Origin: Campylobacter geochelonis | GTDB lineage: Bacteria > Campylobacterota > Campylobacteria > Campylobacterales > Campylobacteraceae | Direction: 5' to 3' | Assembly: GCF_013201685.1 (NCBI RefSeq) | Contig: NZ_CP053844.1 | Location: 558,001-622,000 of the forward strand | Length of the DNA stretch: 64,000 nt | In this document: piece by piece, positions 37,001-45,587 of the stretch | Numbering within the stretch: the first letter of the stretch is position 1 | Layout: the number at the start of each line of letters is the position of its first letter | The notes under the pieces: generated by a model | What the model saw: the letters and a program-made list of their open reading frames with translations, nothing else | Told to the model about the DNA's origin: nothing | Databases searched by the model: none | Translations under genes and position numbers: made by a program

Positions 37001-38186
37001 CGGTTGCTTTTTGCATCGCGATAACGTCCACCGCATCTTGTATGATAGAGTAGGCTCTTGTGATACCTTCTGAAGTTCTTAGATCTATTTTTATATCTTG
37101 GTTAGATATTGAGCCTATACTATTTAAAACTGTATCAAGTTCTTCTAAGTTCTTTTGGAATTTGCTAATAACTCTAAGTGAGATTAAGAATAGTATCAAA
37201 GATAGTATCCATATACCTACAGCAAAGGTAAGTTGTTTTTGAATGTTTTCTTTATAGGCAACTGTTTGTTTGTTAAGCTCTTCATCGATTTGTTTCATAA
37301 CTTTTTTAGTTACAGCAATTTGTTGACTTACTACCGTAAACCACTCAACAAATGTTACGCTATACTCTTCAGAAACAGCATCTTGTTGAATTTGAGCATT
37401 GATAGTGTTTGCGTTTGCTATGATATCTTGAGTCTCTTGTGATGCCATTAATGCTTGGATAGATTTTTTGGTATCTGAGTTAGGTAGTGTATCATAAGAT
37501 AAGAATGAACTCTTGTTATCTAAATCCCTTAAATATCTTAACTCTTTTTCTGTTAAAGCTCTATTTGAAGCGAGGATTGACGATACATAGTCTCTTTTTG
37601 CTGCTGATGCATCAACACTTTCATATGATAGTATCAAGTTTGCAACCAAGAATGAAATCTCTGGGGTTATCGCATTATCTTGTACCTTTTTTAGGTAGTT
37701 TATATACTCTTTATCTATCTCTCTAAAGTATTTAAAGAAAATATCGTTAAAATCAATTTTTAAACTATCGATATTTTGTCTAACTTGAGTGATTTGTTTT
37801 ACATAAGTTATGATGTTTGTCATCTCTTTTGGAACAATTGGTTTTTCTATAAATGATATGATATCTTCGTGTTTGGTATCATAGTTAGTATAGAAATCTT
37901 CAAAAGTTTTTATAGATTTATCTACATTTAATCTTTGTTTCTTTAGTACTTCACCACCGCCAAATTTACCATTACTTCCTGAAAATATAGCGCTAAGTCC
38001 TCTTTCGCTTCCTATATCATCAATTAACTTAGCAAGATGCGATATATCTTGTGTTTGAATGTTGAGCCTGTTAGCTACTTGATAGTTCTTATAAGACTGG
38101 TATAAGTTATAACTAATCAAAGCAACTATTATAAGTACTGGAATACCAGTAATTAACTTCAGCGTAGTCGTTGTATTTAGCTTCAT
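34086..38186 (-). CDS. Giant NIT-sensor hybrid histidine kinase with several receiver-like domains
   Basis: 1366-residue membrane kinase. TM1 about 9-29; periplasmic helical region about 35-315 with the nitrate/nitrite-sensing (NIT) signature [17 protein letters not shown]2 about 322-342; HisKA with [18 protein letters not shown] (His412); ATPase domain ([23 protein letters not shown]). Then a pseudo-receiver about 640-750 ([10 protein letters not shown], no clear phosphorylation site), an acidic linker up to about 1000 ([16 protein letters not shown]), a genuine receiver about 1005-1125 ([15 protein letters not shown], Asp near 1060), a basic Val/Lys-rich linker ([16 protein letters not shown]) and a final receiver-like domain about 1260-1366 ([11 protein letters not shown]). 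It lies between the PAS/HPt-like gene and the lone receiver; the whole set is one operon. Confidence 0.88.
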   Translation of the reverse strand: MKLNTTTTLKLITGIPVLIIVALISYNLYQSYKNYQVANRLNIQTQDISHLAKLIDDIGSERGLSAIFSGSNGKFGGGEVLKKQRLNVDKSIKTFEDFYTNYDTKHEDIISFIEKPIVPKEMTNIITYVKQITQVRQNIDSLKIDFNDIFFKYFREIDKEYINYLKKVQDNAITPEISFLVANLILSYESVDASAAKRDYVSSILASNRALTEKELRYLRDLDNKSSFLSYDTLPNSDTKKSIQALMASQETQDIIANANTINAQIQQDAVSEEYSVTFVEWFTVVSQQIAVTKKVMKQIDEELNKQTVAYKENIQKQLTFAVGIWILSLILFLISLRVISKFQKNLEELDTVLNSIGSISNQDIKIDLRTSEGITRAYSIIQDAVDVIAMQKATAEDANKAKSIFLANMSHEIRTPLNGIIGFTELLKNTDLDEEKRDYVDTIERSSENLLTIINNILDVSKIESNKVELEDILFDPISDFESAIEIYVAKASEKNIDLLSYIDPSLVNHLYGDVTKIKEVLINLMSNAVKFTPENGTIFVEISRQESKKDNEAIISFSVKDSGVGIAEDKLENIFNAFSQADSTVTRQYGGTGLGLTISSKYVSMMGGSLQVESTEGEGSTFFFTLSFKETAKTNALNIYQNIKGRRFAILTNSPAHAYNVIAQKYIEYMGGYVKLFDKDDNIDRTHSDILIVRLENYSMLDKNVDIPIVISAKPKELQVLSITDANIYTLSEPMNVTKILKLVDKIEKAGKLSTSSSKEERIVSPTVKTVQKDEIRQSVAKQEASRVGKPDLRDILKGKDSTEKTHNIIDTHELDHELEREIQASLDDKNTKDIKITPLDIDTKEADESPLILDLDELDAIFEKEPEKAKEPVPVKDTKIDDSIDEPIHIDTFDEIKLEEEPIRIETPVAKKEPVYEEVIQEIVTPKVEQVIKETPKPRAPQTKIIEETIMVDEVVQEEVEEFEEVEETVTEYVDQEVEIEEEIEVPVVVANAAASGDSDDPLKATYNANILIAEDNEINQKLIRHTLSSFGMNLTIVENGLLALEQRKENDFDLIFMDIAMPVMDGVEATKQIKLYEETNNLPHVPIVAVTANALKGDRERFMSQGLDEYCTKPIKKDILASMLDTFISDKRVGAGGTTTTTKKQKVKKTVVQKVPKTVIKKVLKPKIVLKDVVRQKPVVVRKEVLIPQDDIVIEEVKPSKPIYEAQVVEPKVQAPEKKAQIVEDKVQSQAPAVEKTAEKQDINLEKRDVLVCKKSRLENKIFNSILKQQIDKIDTAESMDELLDLLNKNSYKLVLVDYKVPNFSPSALNDTLNEQNSSSTSTILFANLDKDDVGSLERQFTEVASSSINKSTLENLVKKYI

Positions 38187-38188
38187 CT

Positions 38189-38983
38189 TTAATCCCTTTT
38201 TGTGGTAATTTTATTTATTTGCATAATTATATCTTTATATTCTCTAAATTTATCTGAAATATCGTTATTATCAGAATTTTCTAGATTATATATAGCTCTA
38301 GTTAATGGTCTGATGTTTAAAGTACTAGCAGAATCCCGCAATGTAGTGAGAATCAAAGAAGATTGTGTTTTATCTCCTACAAGCAAGGATTCATACAACA
38401 TCTCTTCTTGCTCGTTTGCTTGTACTAGTAAATTCACTAACAAATCGTTAAAAAGCTCAACATCTAAATCCAGCTTTTTAGCGCTATATGCTAGCCACTC
38501 TTTATTTAGTTGTGAGCCACTAGCCATATTTTTCATCTTTTGGTTTTTGATATCTTCAAGACTATTTTTATACTCTTTTTCAAAAATATTTGGAAGCGTG
38601 CTTAGCTTTGACTCTCTTTTTTGGTAAGGAGCTACGCTATTAACGCTTTTATTTTTGGTTAAATTTTGATGATTTTTTACTTCCAAAGTTACAAGATATT
38701 GATTTTCATAAATATCTGCTTGGAAAAATATATCAACATGGATTATAGCCTCAACAGCTTTGTTATCGGCTGTTTTTATGAGCGTTGTAATAGCCTTTTG
38801 GTTTTTTATAATCGTTTCGATAAAGTGTTCATCGGTCTGCACAAAAAAACCATTTTCGCTTAAAAATAGTTCTGATATATCGCTATGTCTTGAAAGAAAA
38901 CTTCCAAAGCCAGAGTATCCAAGCAACAGCAATGTGCTTTGCGATATCCCTAATAGCTTAAAATTTGAGTCATAAAGTATCAT
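38189..38983 (-). CDS. PAS-like protein with a histidine-less HPt-like C terminus
   Basis: 264 residues, cytoplasmic, first gene of the signalling operon. The N-terminal 100 residues read as a PAS fold ([24 protein letters not shown], then [25 protein letters not shown]). A charged linker (about 105-150) precedes a helical domain about 160-255 that resembles a histidine phosphotransfer domain: [26 protein letters not shown] fits the pattern H-x-L-K-G-x-A-x-x-x-G-x-x-x-L, but the phosphoryl histidine is replaced by Thr213. It overlaps neither neighbour and starts 2 bases after the kinase stop on the other side. It may be a docking or sensing subunit. Family assignment of both halves is by eye. 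Confidence 0.6.
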   Translation of the reverse strand: MILYDSNFKLLGISQSTLLLLGYSGFGSFLSRHSDISELFLSENGFFVQTDEHFIETIIKNQKAITTLIKTADNKAVEAIIHVDIFFQADIYENQYLVTLEVKNHQNLTKNKSVNSVAPYQKRESKLSTLPNIFEKEYKNSLEDIKNQKMKNMASGSQLNKEWLAYSAKKLDLDVELFNDLLVNLLVQANEQEEMLYESLLVGDKTQSSLILTTLRDSASTLNIRPLTRAIYNLENSDNNDISDKFREYKDIIMQINKITTKRD

Positions 38984-39067
38984 TATGGTCTTTATCCTTT
39001 TGAGATATTTTAATTTGTTATTCTATCACATAATATTTTAAAATGATATGATTTTATTGTTATTTTA

Positions 39068-40864
39068 TTAAAAAAATAGTTTTTTTGCCACATTTTTATT
39101 AACCAAAGTTGAAATTTCTTCAAAATTTGATTCATAAATTTTTTCAAAGCTACCAAAATAGTCTAAAAGTTTTTTGATACTTCCATCAGAAATTCCCAAA
39201 TTTTTAAGTTTTGATCTTTGTAAATCCTCTTTTTTTCTAGTTTTTTGATGAAACGTTATAGCAAAACGGTGCGCTTCATCTCTTAATCTTTGGAAAAACT
39301 GTAGTCGTTTATCATCAGTTGGAAGTGAAAAAACACCATTTTTAGTATAAATTTTATCTTTTGCGCTCCCTTTTGCGCGGTGTGCTTTAGCATCTATTTT
39401 TTCTTTTGAGATAGCGATAACATCGATATTTGCGCCAGTACTATCAACGATAGAGTAAGCTAAGTCCAGCAAAGCTTTTCCGCCATCGATTACCCATAAA
39501 TCAGGCGCACCAAGCTTGTCAAATCTAGTCGCTCTAAGGGTTAAAAACTCAACCATCTGATCATAATCGTTGTTTGAGTTTAAGTGTGCGTGGCGGTAGT
39601 TTTCTTTGTTAAACTCGCCATTACTAAATGATATCATCGCCCCAACTGGCGCACTTCCAAATAGATGTGAGTTATCATATGCTTCTATATTTTGAGGTAA
39701 ATTTGATAGTGAAAAATACTCTTTTAAGGCTTCTAAAAAGCTATAATCATGCGTTTTTAGATGTTTTTGGATATTTATCTGCGCGTTTTGATATGCTATT
39801 TCGCAAATTTTTCGTTTTTCACCTATTTTAGGGCAAATTATGCTAAATTTACGCTCATGTCGTAAAGATAAAATTTCTTCAACTAAAGCTTTATCTTCAA
39901 AGTCATCATATATATAAATTTTATTTGTAGCAACTGGAGAGTTTGCTGCAAAGGCATCTAAAATGACTTGTTTGTAGACTTCTTTGATGTCATCTTTGCT
40001 TACGAGCTTTAAATTTGTTATATGAGAGTTTGAATTTGCTATCTTTCCATCTCGAATGCTAAATCTAACCGAACAGATTAAATTCTGACTATAGTTTATA
40101 GCAATCGCTTCAAAATCCTCTAACTTAGCCAAATCAACTTCAACTTTTACTTCGCTATCTTTTATAGCTGAAATTTGATCTCTGATTTTAGCAGCCTCTT
40201 CATAATTTTCATTTTGGGCGTGTTTTATCATCAAATTTGATAAATTTGCAAGCATAATTTGTGGATTTTTAAGAGCTTTTATCGCTTCTTGAACGATTAA
40301 GGCGTAATTTTCTTTTGAAATTTTGCCCTCACATGGAGCGTGACATCTGTTTATCTGATAAAAAAGACAGGCTTTTTTACCTTTTGCACAACTTGCCTTT
40401 TGCACGAGTTTAAAGTGTGAGTATAAAACTTCTAAAATTTCTCTCGCGCCTCTAAAATATGGACCAAAATACTTGATATTTGTACCTTTGATAACTTTTC
40501 TAGTGATTTCAAAGCGCGGAAAATCATCATTTAAATTTACATATATATATGGATAAGTTTTATCATCTCGAAGCAAGATGTTGTATTTGGGGTGAAGTTG
40601 CTTGATGAATGAATTCTCAAGTATCAAAGCATCGCTTTCGCTTTTAGTTACTATATATTCAAGGTGAACAGCTTCGCTTATCATCTTGTGGATTCGTGGG
40701 CTTACCTTTGGATTTGGCGCTAAGTGTGGCGTAAAAGAAAAGTAGCTTTTAACGCGGTTTTTAAGCACTTTTGCTTTTCCGACATATAAAAGCTTGCCAA
40801 ATTCGTCAAAATACTCATAAACGCCAGGCAAATTTGGCAGTGATTTTATCTCATCTACTAACAA
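39068..40864 (-). CDS. uvrC: Excinuclease ABC subunit C
   Basis: 598-residue nucleotide-excision-repair nuclease that makes the two incisions. N-terminal GIY-YIG nuclease (LPGVYEYFDEFGKLLYVGKAK), Cys-containing CLFYQINRCHAPCEGKI, a UVR helix (NYEEAAKIRDQISAI), the RNase H-like nuclease (EAYDNSHLFGSAPVGAMISF, DLWVIDGGKALL), and a short C-terminal HhH region (LGISDGSIKKLLDYFGSFEKI). Start is TTG 40864. It overlaps the upstream DUF721-like gene by 14 bases. Confidence 0.96.
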   Translation of the reverse strand: MLVDEIKSLPNLPGVYEYFDEFGKLLYVGKAKVLKNRVKSYFSFTPHLAPNPKVSPRIHKMISEAVHLEYIVTKSESDALILENSFIKQLHPKYNILLRDDKTYPYIYVNLNDDFPRFEITRKVIKGTNIKYFGPYFRGAREILEVLYSHFKLVQKASCAKGKKACLFYQINRCHAPCEGKISKENYALIVQEAIKALKNPQIMLANLSNLMIKHAQNENYEEAAKIRDQISAIKDSEVKVEVDLAKLEDFEAIAINYSQNLICSVRFSIRDGKIANSNSHITNLKLVSKDDIKEVYKQVILDAFAANSPVATNKIYIYDDFEDKALVEEILSLRHERKFSIICPKIGEKRKICEIAYQNAQINIQKHLKTHDYSFLEALKEYFSLSNLPQNIEAYDNSHLFGSAPVGAMISFSNGEFNKENYRHAHLNSNNDYDQMVEFLTLRATRFDKLGAPDLWVIDGGKALLDLAYSIVDSTGANIDVIAISKEKIDAKAHRAKGSAKDKIYTKNGVFSLPTDDKRLQFFQRLRDEAHRFAITFHQKTRKKEDLQRSKLKNLGISDGSIKKLLDYFGSFEKIYESNFEEISTLVNKNVAKKLFF

Positions 40865-41309
40865 TGATTAACTCCCGAATTTCTTCAAAGATAGCGTGAA
40901 TTTGAGGATCTTCAATGCGGTTTTGAAATTTACCCTCGCTTTTTTCTACATATGGTGGAAGCTCATTTGCTTTAGTTAAATTTTGCGCTTTTTTGGCTAA
41001 ATTTTGCATATATTTGGTTGCGACAAAAAATTTGATATCGCTTATCGTTCGTAGCGATGAGGTTTGTTTAATACTTAAGAATATTTTTAATAACCCTTTT
41101 ATGTTATTTATATTACTATCTCGTTTAAGTTCTTGCACGCCAAGGTTGTGTTTGCAAGCTATAAAGAGAATTTCATCTTTTTGGTAGATGAAGGCTATGA
41201 TTTTTTGATGCGTTTGGCTTAAAAGCAGATAAAAATCATGCAAATCTCTAATCTTTTCATAAAGGGGTGAGCGTTGAATATCTTCAATAATGGTCTTAGC
41301 ACTTTTCAT
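40851..41309 (-). CDS. DUF721/DciA-like protein
   Basis: 152 residues with no signal peptide. The core LLLSQTHQKIIAFIYQKDEILFIACKHNLGVQELKRDSNINNIKGLLK follows the pattern of DUF721 proteins (helix, beta hairpin, KH-like fold). DciA, in this family, helps load the replicative helicase in many bacteria without DnaC. Similarity is modest by eye. It is upstream of and overlaps uvrC, an arrangement known in campylobacters. Its 5' end overlaps the divergent LptM-like gene by 36 bases. Confidence 0.5.
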   Translation of the reverse strand: MKSAKTIIEDIQRSPLYEKIRDLHDFYLLLSQTHQKIIAFIYQKDEILFIACKHNLGVQELKRDSNINNIKGLLKIFLSIKQTSSLRTISDIKFFVATKYMQNLAKKAQNLTKANELPPYVEKSEGKFQNRIEDPQIHAIFEEIRELIIVSR

Positions 41310-41417
41310 AAGTGCATTTTAACATCTTTAATATTAATTTTTGTTGTAGGTTGTGGCTACAAAGGACCGCCAGTTTATACGCCAAGTGATAGTAACGCTA
41401 CGGCGCAGTCAAAATAA
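41274..41417 (+). CDS. LptM-like small outer-membrane lipoprotein
   Basis: A 47-residue frame starting at TTG 41274, with GGGG (41264-41267) 6 bases upstream. The protein has a hydrophobic core CILTSLILIFVVG, a lipobox cysteine (VVGC, Cys27) and the mature start CGYKGPPVYTPSDSN. GCGxKGPxYxP is the signature of LptM (YifL), the lipoprotein that helps mature the LptDE translocon in Escherichia coli, and lptD is itself encoded 4 kb downstream here. The gene is divergent to and overlaps the 5' end of the DUF721-like gene. The motif is strong for such a short protein. Confidence 0.75.
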   Translation: MNIFNNGLSTFHKCILTSLILIFVVGCGYKGPPVYTPSDSNATAQSK

Positions 41418-41469
41418 ATTTAGTAAAGTTTAGATATACTTTGCGAATATTTTTTAATTAGGAAATTTG

Positions 41470-43005
41470 ATGAAAACAGCAGACATAGTTATACTTGATT
41501 TTGGATCACAATACACTCAGTTAATAGCAAGAAGACTTCGCGAACAAGGCGTTTATGCAGAGCTTTTGCCTTTTAATACAAAAATTAGCGATATAAAAGC
41601 AAAAGAGCCAAAGGGCATTATTTTAAGTGGCGGACCAGCTAGCGTTTATGCAAAAGATGCTTATTTTTGCGATGAGAAAGTTTTTGAGTTAGGCGTGCCT
41701 GTGCTTGGAATTTGTTATGGAATGCAGCTAATCGCGCAACATTTTGGCGCAAGCGTAGTTCCAGCAAGAGAGAAAGAGTATGGAAAAGCAAATCTAAATT
41801 TTAAAAAAGAGCATGGACTTTTTGGTGATACAAAAGATGGGCAAGTTGTTTGGATGAGCCATTCTGATAAGGTTGAGAATTTACCAGCTGGATTTGAGGT
41901 TATCGCGGATTCAGAAAATTCTGAATTTTGTGTTTTTGGCGATGAAAAACGAAAAATTTATGCACTTCAATTTCACCCAGAGGTAGCACATAGCGAATTT
42001 GGCGATAAAATTTTAAAGAATTTTGCAAAATACATTTGTGGTTGCGAAAGCACGTGGAACATGGGAAGCTTTGCAAAAAGTCAATGTGAGAAAATCAAAG
42101 CTTTAGTTGGAAGTGATAAAGTACTTTGTGCGGTAAGTGGGGGCGTTGATAGCTCTGTTGTAGCGGCACTTTTAGCTCATTGTATAAAAGATAATTTAAT
42201 AGTCGTTTTTGTAGATAATGGACTTTTAAGAACAAATGAGGCAAAGCAAGTTGAAAATACCTTTAAAACAAAACTTGGTATAAATTTAATCAGCATTGAT
42301 GCAAGTGAGACTTTTTTAAGTCGCCTAAAAGATGTTGTTGATCCAGAAGAGAAAAGAAAAATCATAGGAAATACCTTTATAGAAATTTTTGATAAAGAAG
42401 CAGCTAAACATAAAGATGTAAAATATCTAGCTCAAGGCACGCTTTATACAGATGTTATCGAAAGTAGCGTGGTAGGAGCAAGTAAAACTATAAAAAGTCA
42501 TCATAATGTCGGCGGGCTTCCAAAAGATATGAAATTTAAGCTTATCGAGCCACTTCGCGATATTTTCAAAGATGAGGTTAGAGCACTTGGGCTTGAGCTT
42601 GGGTTATCAAGAGATTTGGTTTTTCGCCATCCATTCCCAGGACCAGGTCTTGCTATACGTATAATGGGCGATGTAAGAAGCGATAGGTTAGAGTTACTTA
42701 GAAAAGCTGATGTGATTTTACGAGAAGAGTTAAAAAGCACTGGTTGGTATGATAAGACATGGCAAGCATTTTGTGTGCTTTTAAATGTAAATTCAGTCGG
42801 AGTTATGGGCGATAATAGAACTTATGAAAACACAGTTTGCGTTCGCGTGGTTGATGCAAGCGATGGCATGACGGCGAGTTTTTCAAGACTACCGTATGAT
42901 TTACTAGAAAATGTAAGCAGAAGAATCATAAACGAAGTTGATGGAATCAACCGCGTAGTTTATGATATATCAAGCAAACCACCTGCAACTATCGAGTGGG
43001 AATAA
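41470..43005 (+). CDS. guaA: GMP synthase (glutamine-hydrolysing)
   Basis: 511-residue enzyme converting XMP to GMP with glutamine. N-terminal class I glutaminase with the nucleophile in [12 protein letters not shown] and a catalytic His in [13 protein letters not shown]; central ATP-pyrophosphatase P-loop [15 protein letters not shown]-terminal dimerisation domain ending [12 protein letters not shown] 41470 follows AGGAAATTTG; a TTG one codon earlier is not needed. A TATACT -10 element lies at about 41435. A terminator follows. Confidence 0.98.
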   Translation: MKTADIVILDFGSQYTQLIARRLREQGVYAELLPFNTKISDIKAKEPKGIILSGGPASVYAKDAYFCDEKVFELGVPVLGICYGMQLIAQHFGASVVPAREKEYGKANLNFKKEHGLFGDTKDGQVVWMSHSDKVENLPAGFEVIADSENSEFCVFGDEKRKIYALQFHPEVAHSEFGDKILKNFAKYICGCESTWNMGSFAKSQCEKIKALVGSDKVLCAVSGGVDSSVVAALLAHCIKDNLIVVFVDNGLLRTNEAKQVENTFKTKLGINLISIDASETFLSRLKDVVDPEEKRKIIGNTFIEIFDKEAAKHKDVKYLAQGTLYTDVIESSVVGASKTIKSHHNVGGLPKDMKFKLIEPLRDIFKDEVRALGLELGLSRDLVFRHPFPGPGLAIRIMGDVRSDRLELLRKADVILREELKSTGWYDKTWQAFCVLLNVNSVGVMGDNRTYENTVCVRVVDASDGMTASFSRLPYDLLENVSRRIINEVDGINRVVYDISSKPPATIEWE

Positions 43006-43012
43006 GACTAAA

Positions 43013-43034
43013 AGGGCGAGCTTTCGCTCTTTTT
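43013..43034 (+). terminator. Terminator after guaA
   Basis: AGGGCGA (43013-43019) pairs with TCGCTCT (43024-43030), one wobble, followed by TTTTT. Confidence 0.75.
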
Positions 43035-43042
43035 AGCTTTTA

Positions 43043-43681
43043 ATGGAGTTAAATTTGATATATTTAGTTTCAAACACGCCAAATTCACAGGTTAAAAATT
43101 TAAAAGTTTGCCAGATAGAGTTTTTTAAATTTAACGTGGATTTAGGCGAATTTGAAGCTCTTATCATAACTTCAAAAAACGCCATAAAAGCCATTTTGAA
43201 CAATAAAATCAAGCTAAATTTAGACTTAGATGTTTTTGCTATCGGCGAGGCTAGCGCAAAAGCTTGCAAAGAAGCTGGGTTTAAAAACATCTATATAGCA
43301 AAAAATTCTCACGGAATTGAGTTCGCACAAGAGATTTTGCCGCTTTTAAAAGATAAAAAAACGCTCTTTATCAAGGCAAAAGAGACTGTTTCTGATATAG
43401 CTGGCAAGTTAAATGATATAAATTTAACCTCAATCATCGGTTATGAAAACAGATATTTAAATTTAGAGCCAAATTTAGCCCCGCCACCGCATTCAACGCT
43501 GATTTTTACCTCGCCATCAAATGTAAAAGGCTTTATAAAAAATTTTGGTTGGGATAAAAGTTATAAAGCTGTAAGTATCGGAAATGCCACATATGAGGCG
43601 CTAAAACCATACTCAAATTCAAAAAAAAGCAAAAAACAAGATATAAATGAGTGTATTAAGCTAGCTTTATCTATAGTTTAA
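43043..43681 (+). CDS. hemD: Uroporphyrinogen-III synthase
   Basis: HemD closes hydroxymethylbilane to uroporphyrinogen III in haem synthesis. The 208-212-residue protein is a divergent two-lobed HemD: IYLVSNTPNS at the start, LIITSKNAIKAI, DVFAIGEASAKACKEAGF, then the second lobe with SIIGYENRYLNL, LIFTSPSNVKGFI and KAVSIGNATYEAL. TTG 43055 is preceded by GGAG at 6 bases and gives a more typical N terminus than ATG 43043, so the start may be four codons later. HemD proteins are poorly conserved, but these motifs are recognisable. Confidence 0.82.
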   Translation: MELNLIYLVSNTPNSQVKNLKVCQIEFFKFNVDLGEFEALIITSKNAIKAILNNKIKLNLDLDVFAIGEASAKACKEAGFKNIYIAKNSHGIEFAQEILPLLKDKKTLFIKAKETVSDIAGKLNDINLTSIIGYENRYLNLEPNLAPPPHSTLIFTSPSNVKGFIKNFGWDKSYKAVSIGNATYEALKPYSNSKKSKKQDINECIKLALSIV

Positions 43682-43693
43682 GCAAATTTCTAA

Positions 43694-43699
43694 TATAAT
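43694..43699 (+). promoter_or_regulatory. -10 element of the small RNA before purD
   Basis: TATAAT about 7 bases upstream of the expected RNA 5' end (about 43706). Confidence 0.65.
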
Positions 43700-43705
43700 T
43701 TTACA

Positions 43706-43900
43706 CGCCTGAATGATTCGACAGTGTTTTTATGAGGGTCCAACACATTAGTATAAGCGGAAAAGTAGATTTTTGGTGCGATGTGGCTTTGTTTGAGCTT
43801 TATAAAAGTTAGAAGTTGCAACCTAAAGAGAGTCTCTATCTGCAAGATTGGCTTTTAATTAGGGCCGATTCTTTTTGCACATCGGTCATTCGGGTTTAAT
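43706..43900 (+). ncRNA. ssrS: Probable 6S RNA
   Basis: About 195 bases between hemD and purD with no ORF but a long rod-like fold. CCTGAATG (43708-43715) pairs with CATTCGGG (43887-43894); TCGA (43718-43721) with TCGG-side bases 43882-43885; GTG (43724-43726) with CAC (43878-43880). An internal loop follows, then GGTCC (43737-43741) pairs with GGGCC (43862-43866), leaving a large central bubble and distal hairpins. This closing-stem/central-bubble/terminal-arm layout is that of 6S RNA, the sigma-70 polymerase decoy; and I recall a 6S RNA lying next to purD in related epsilonproteobacteria. The alternative is a purD leader element. No T-run terminator is obvious. Confidence 0.68.
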
Positions 43901-43917
43901 AAATTTTGGAGTTTTTT

Positions 43918-45165
43918 TTGAACATTTTGATAGTAGGTAATGGCGCAAGAGAGTATGCCATAGGAAGAAAACTAAGAGAAGAAAATATAGTAAATAAGAT
44001 ATTTTTTGCTCCAGGGAACGCAGCGACCTCAAATTTAGGCGAAAATTTAGATATAGAAAAACACGAAGACCTCGCCGAATTCGTTAAACGCTATGATGTA
44101 GACCTAACTATCGTTGGACCAGAAGCACCATTAAGTGATGGGATTGTAGATGTGTTTGAAAAATATAATCTTGCCATTTTTGGACCAAGCAAAGCAGCTG
44201 CTAGATTAGAGGGTAGCAAGGCTTTTATGAAGGACTTTTTAAAAAAACAAGGTATCAAAACTGCAAGATACCTAAATAGTAACAACTTAGAAGAAATTTC
44301 AAAATTTATTGACTCATTAGGGCAAATTGTTGTAGTTAAAGCAGATGGGCTTTGTGCTGGAAAAGGCGTTATAATAGCGCAAAATCACGATGAGGCAAAA
44401 GAAGCCGCGAAAGAGATGTTAAGTGGAACTAGTTTTGGCGAAGCTGGAAAAACGGTTGTTATAGAGGAGTTTTTAGATGGTTTTGAGCTTAGCTTGTTTG
44501 CTATTTGTGATGGAGAAAATTTTGTAACACTACCAGTAGCACAAGATCACAAAAGGCTTTTAGATGATGATAAAGGTCCAAACACCGGTGGTATGGGAGC
44601 ATACGCGCCAAGTCCGTTAGCTAGCAAAGAGCTTATAAAAAAAGTTGAAAAAGATGTCGTAGAGCCTACTTTAAAAGGTATGAAAAAAGATGGAAATCCA
44701 TTTTGCGGAGTGCTTTTTGTAGGGCTTATGGTGGTTGATAATGAGCCATATGTTTTGGAATTTAATGTGCGTTTTGGTGATCCAGAGTGCGAGGTTATCA
44801 TGCCTTTAATAGATGGAAATTTAAGCCAAATGCTTTATAATGCGGCAACAAAAAAGCTAGAAAATATAAATTTAAAAGATAAATTTGCTGTTGGAGTTGT
44901 GATTTCTAGTAAAAACTATCCTTATAAAAGCTCCGAACCTGCTTTAATCAAAGTAAAAGAAGTACCAGCTGATACGCATATTTGCTATGGTGGCGTTAGT
45001 CAAAAAAATGGCGAAATTTACGCAACTGGTGGTAGGGTTTTAGTCTGCGTTGGGGTTGGAGATAGTATAAAAGAGGCAAGAGATAAAGCGTATGAGCTTT
45101 GTAAAAACATCGAATTTGATGGAATGCACTATAGAAAAGATATCGCATATCAGGCACTTAGATGA
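43918..45165 (+). CDS. purD: Phosphoribosylamine-glycine ligase
   Basis: PurD joins glycine to phosphoribosylamine with ATP in purine synthesis. 415 residues: ILIVGNGAREYAIGRKL at the N terminus, GPEAPLSDGI, an ATP-grasp domain (VVKADGLCAGKGV, KDHKRLLDDDKGPNTGGMGAY-type segment) and FNVRFGDPECEV. Start is TTG 43918, which has GGAG 6 bases upstream; the TTG at 43906 has no ribosome binding site. Its end overlaps the RDD gene by 4 bases. Confidence 0.97.
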   Translation: MNILIVGNGAREYAIGRKLREENIVNKIFFAPGNAATSNLGENLDIEKHEDLAEFVKRYDVDLTIVGPEAPLSDGIVDVFEKYNLAIFGPSKAAARLEGSKAFMKDFLKKQGIKTARYLNSNNLEEISKFIDSLGQIVVVKADGLCAGKGVIIAQNHDEAKEAAKEMLSGTSFGEAGKTVVIEEFLDGFELSLFAICDGENFVTLPVAQDHKRLLDDDKGPNTGGMGAYAPSPLASKELIKKVEKDVVEPTLKGMKKDGNPFCGVLFVGLMVVDNEPYVLEFNVRFGDPECEVIMPLIDGNLSQMLYNAATKKLENINLKDKFAVGVVISSKNYPYKSSEPALIKVKEVPADTHICYGGVSQKNGEIYATGGRVLVCVGVGDSIKEARDKAYELCKNIEFDGMHYRKDIAYQALR

Positions 45166-45587
45166 ACTTTGAAAATGTAAAGTTAGCTAGTATAAACAAA
45201 AGAGGTTTAGCCTTTTTTGTTGATGAAATTTTGACTAGTTTTTTGTTTATTATTATCTATTATGACAAGATTTTTTCTGCAACAACGCAAGAAGAAGCTA
45301 TCGTTATAGCCTCTTCGCTATCGTTTCAATATGTTATTTTAAAAGTTATTTATCAATCGTTTTTTATCTGGTATTATGGTGCGACAATTGGCAAGATGAT
45401 TTTTAAAATTCGTTGCGTTTCATACGAAAACCAAAATCCAAATTTATCAAATTCGGTTTTAAGGGCTATGGTTAGGATTATAAGTGAAGCTGTTTTTTAT
45501 ATAGGATTTATCTGGGCGTATTTTAACCCAGCAAGACAGACTTGGCATGATAAAGTAGCTAAAACACTGGTGGTGGATATTGCTTAA
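45162..45587 (+). CDS. RDD-family membrane protein
   Basis: 141 residues with three predicted membrane helices: RGLAFFVDEILTSFLFIIIYY (RDD motif as R..DE), a middle helix near 60-75, and RIISEAVFYIGFIWAYF. GATIGKMIFKIRCVS is the conserved RDD loop, and TWHDKVAKTLVV the usual end. Function is unknown in bacteria; some RDD proteins act as ion antiporters. Starts ATGA overlapping purD and overlaps lptD by 8 bases. Confidence 0.85.
   Translation: MNFENVKLASINKRGLAFFVDEILTSFLFIIIYYDKIFSATTQEEAIVIASSLSFQYVILKVIYQSFFIWYYGATIGKMIFKIRCVSYENQNPNLSNSVLRAMVRIISEAVFYIGFIWAYFNPARQTWHDKVAKTLVVDIA

Noticed and set aside
34300-37750. Many plus-strand ORFs opposite the hybrid kinase
   Set aside because: They are shadows of the kinase reading frame: low-complexity Phe/Ser/Leu-rich translations with no ribosome binding sites.
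43700-43905. ZTP or purine riboswitch for purD
   Set aside because: The conserved core sequences of ZTP and purine riboswitches are not seen, and a promoter with a rod-shaped fold fits 6S RNA better.
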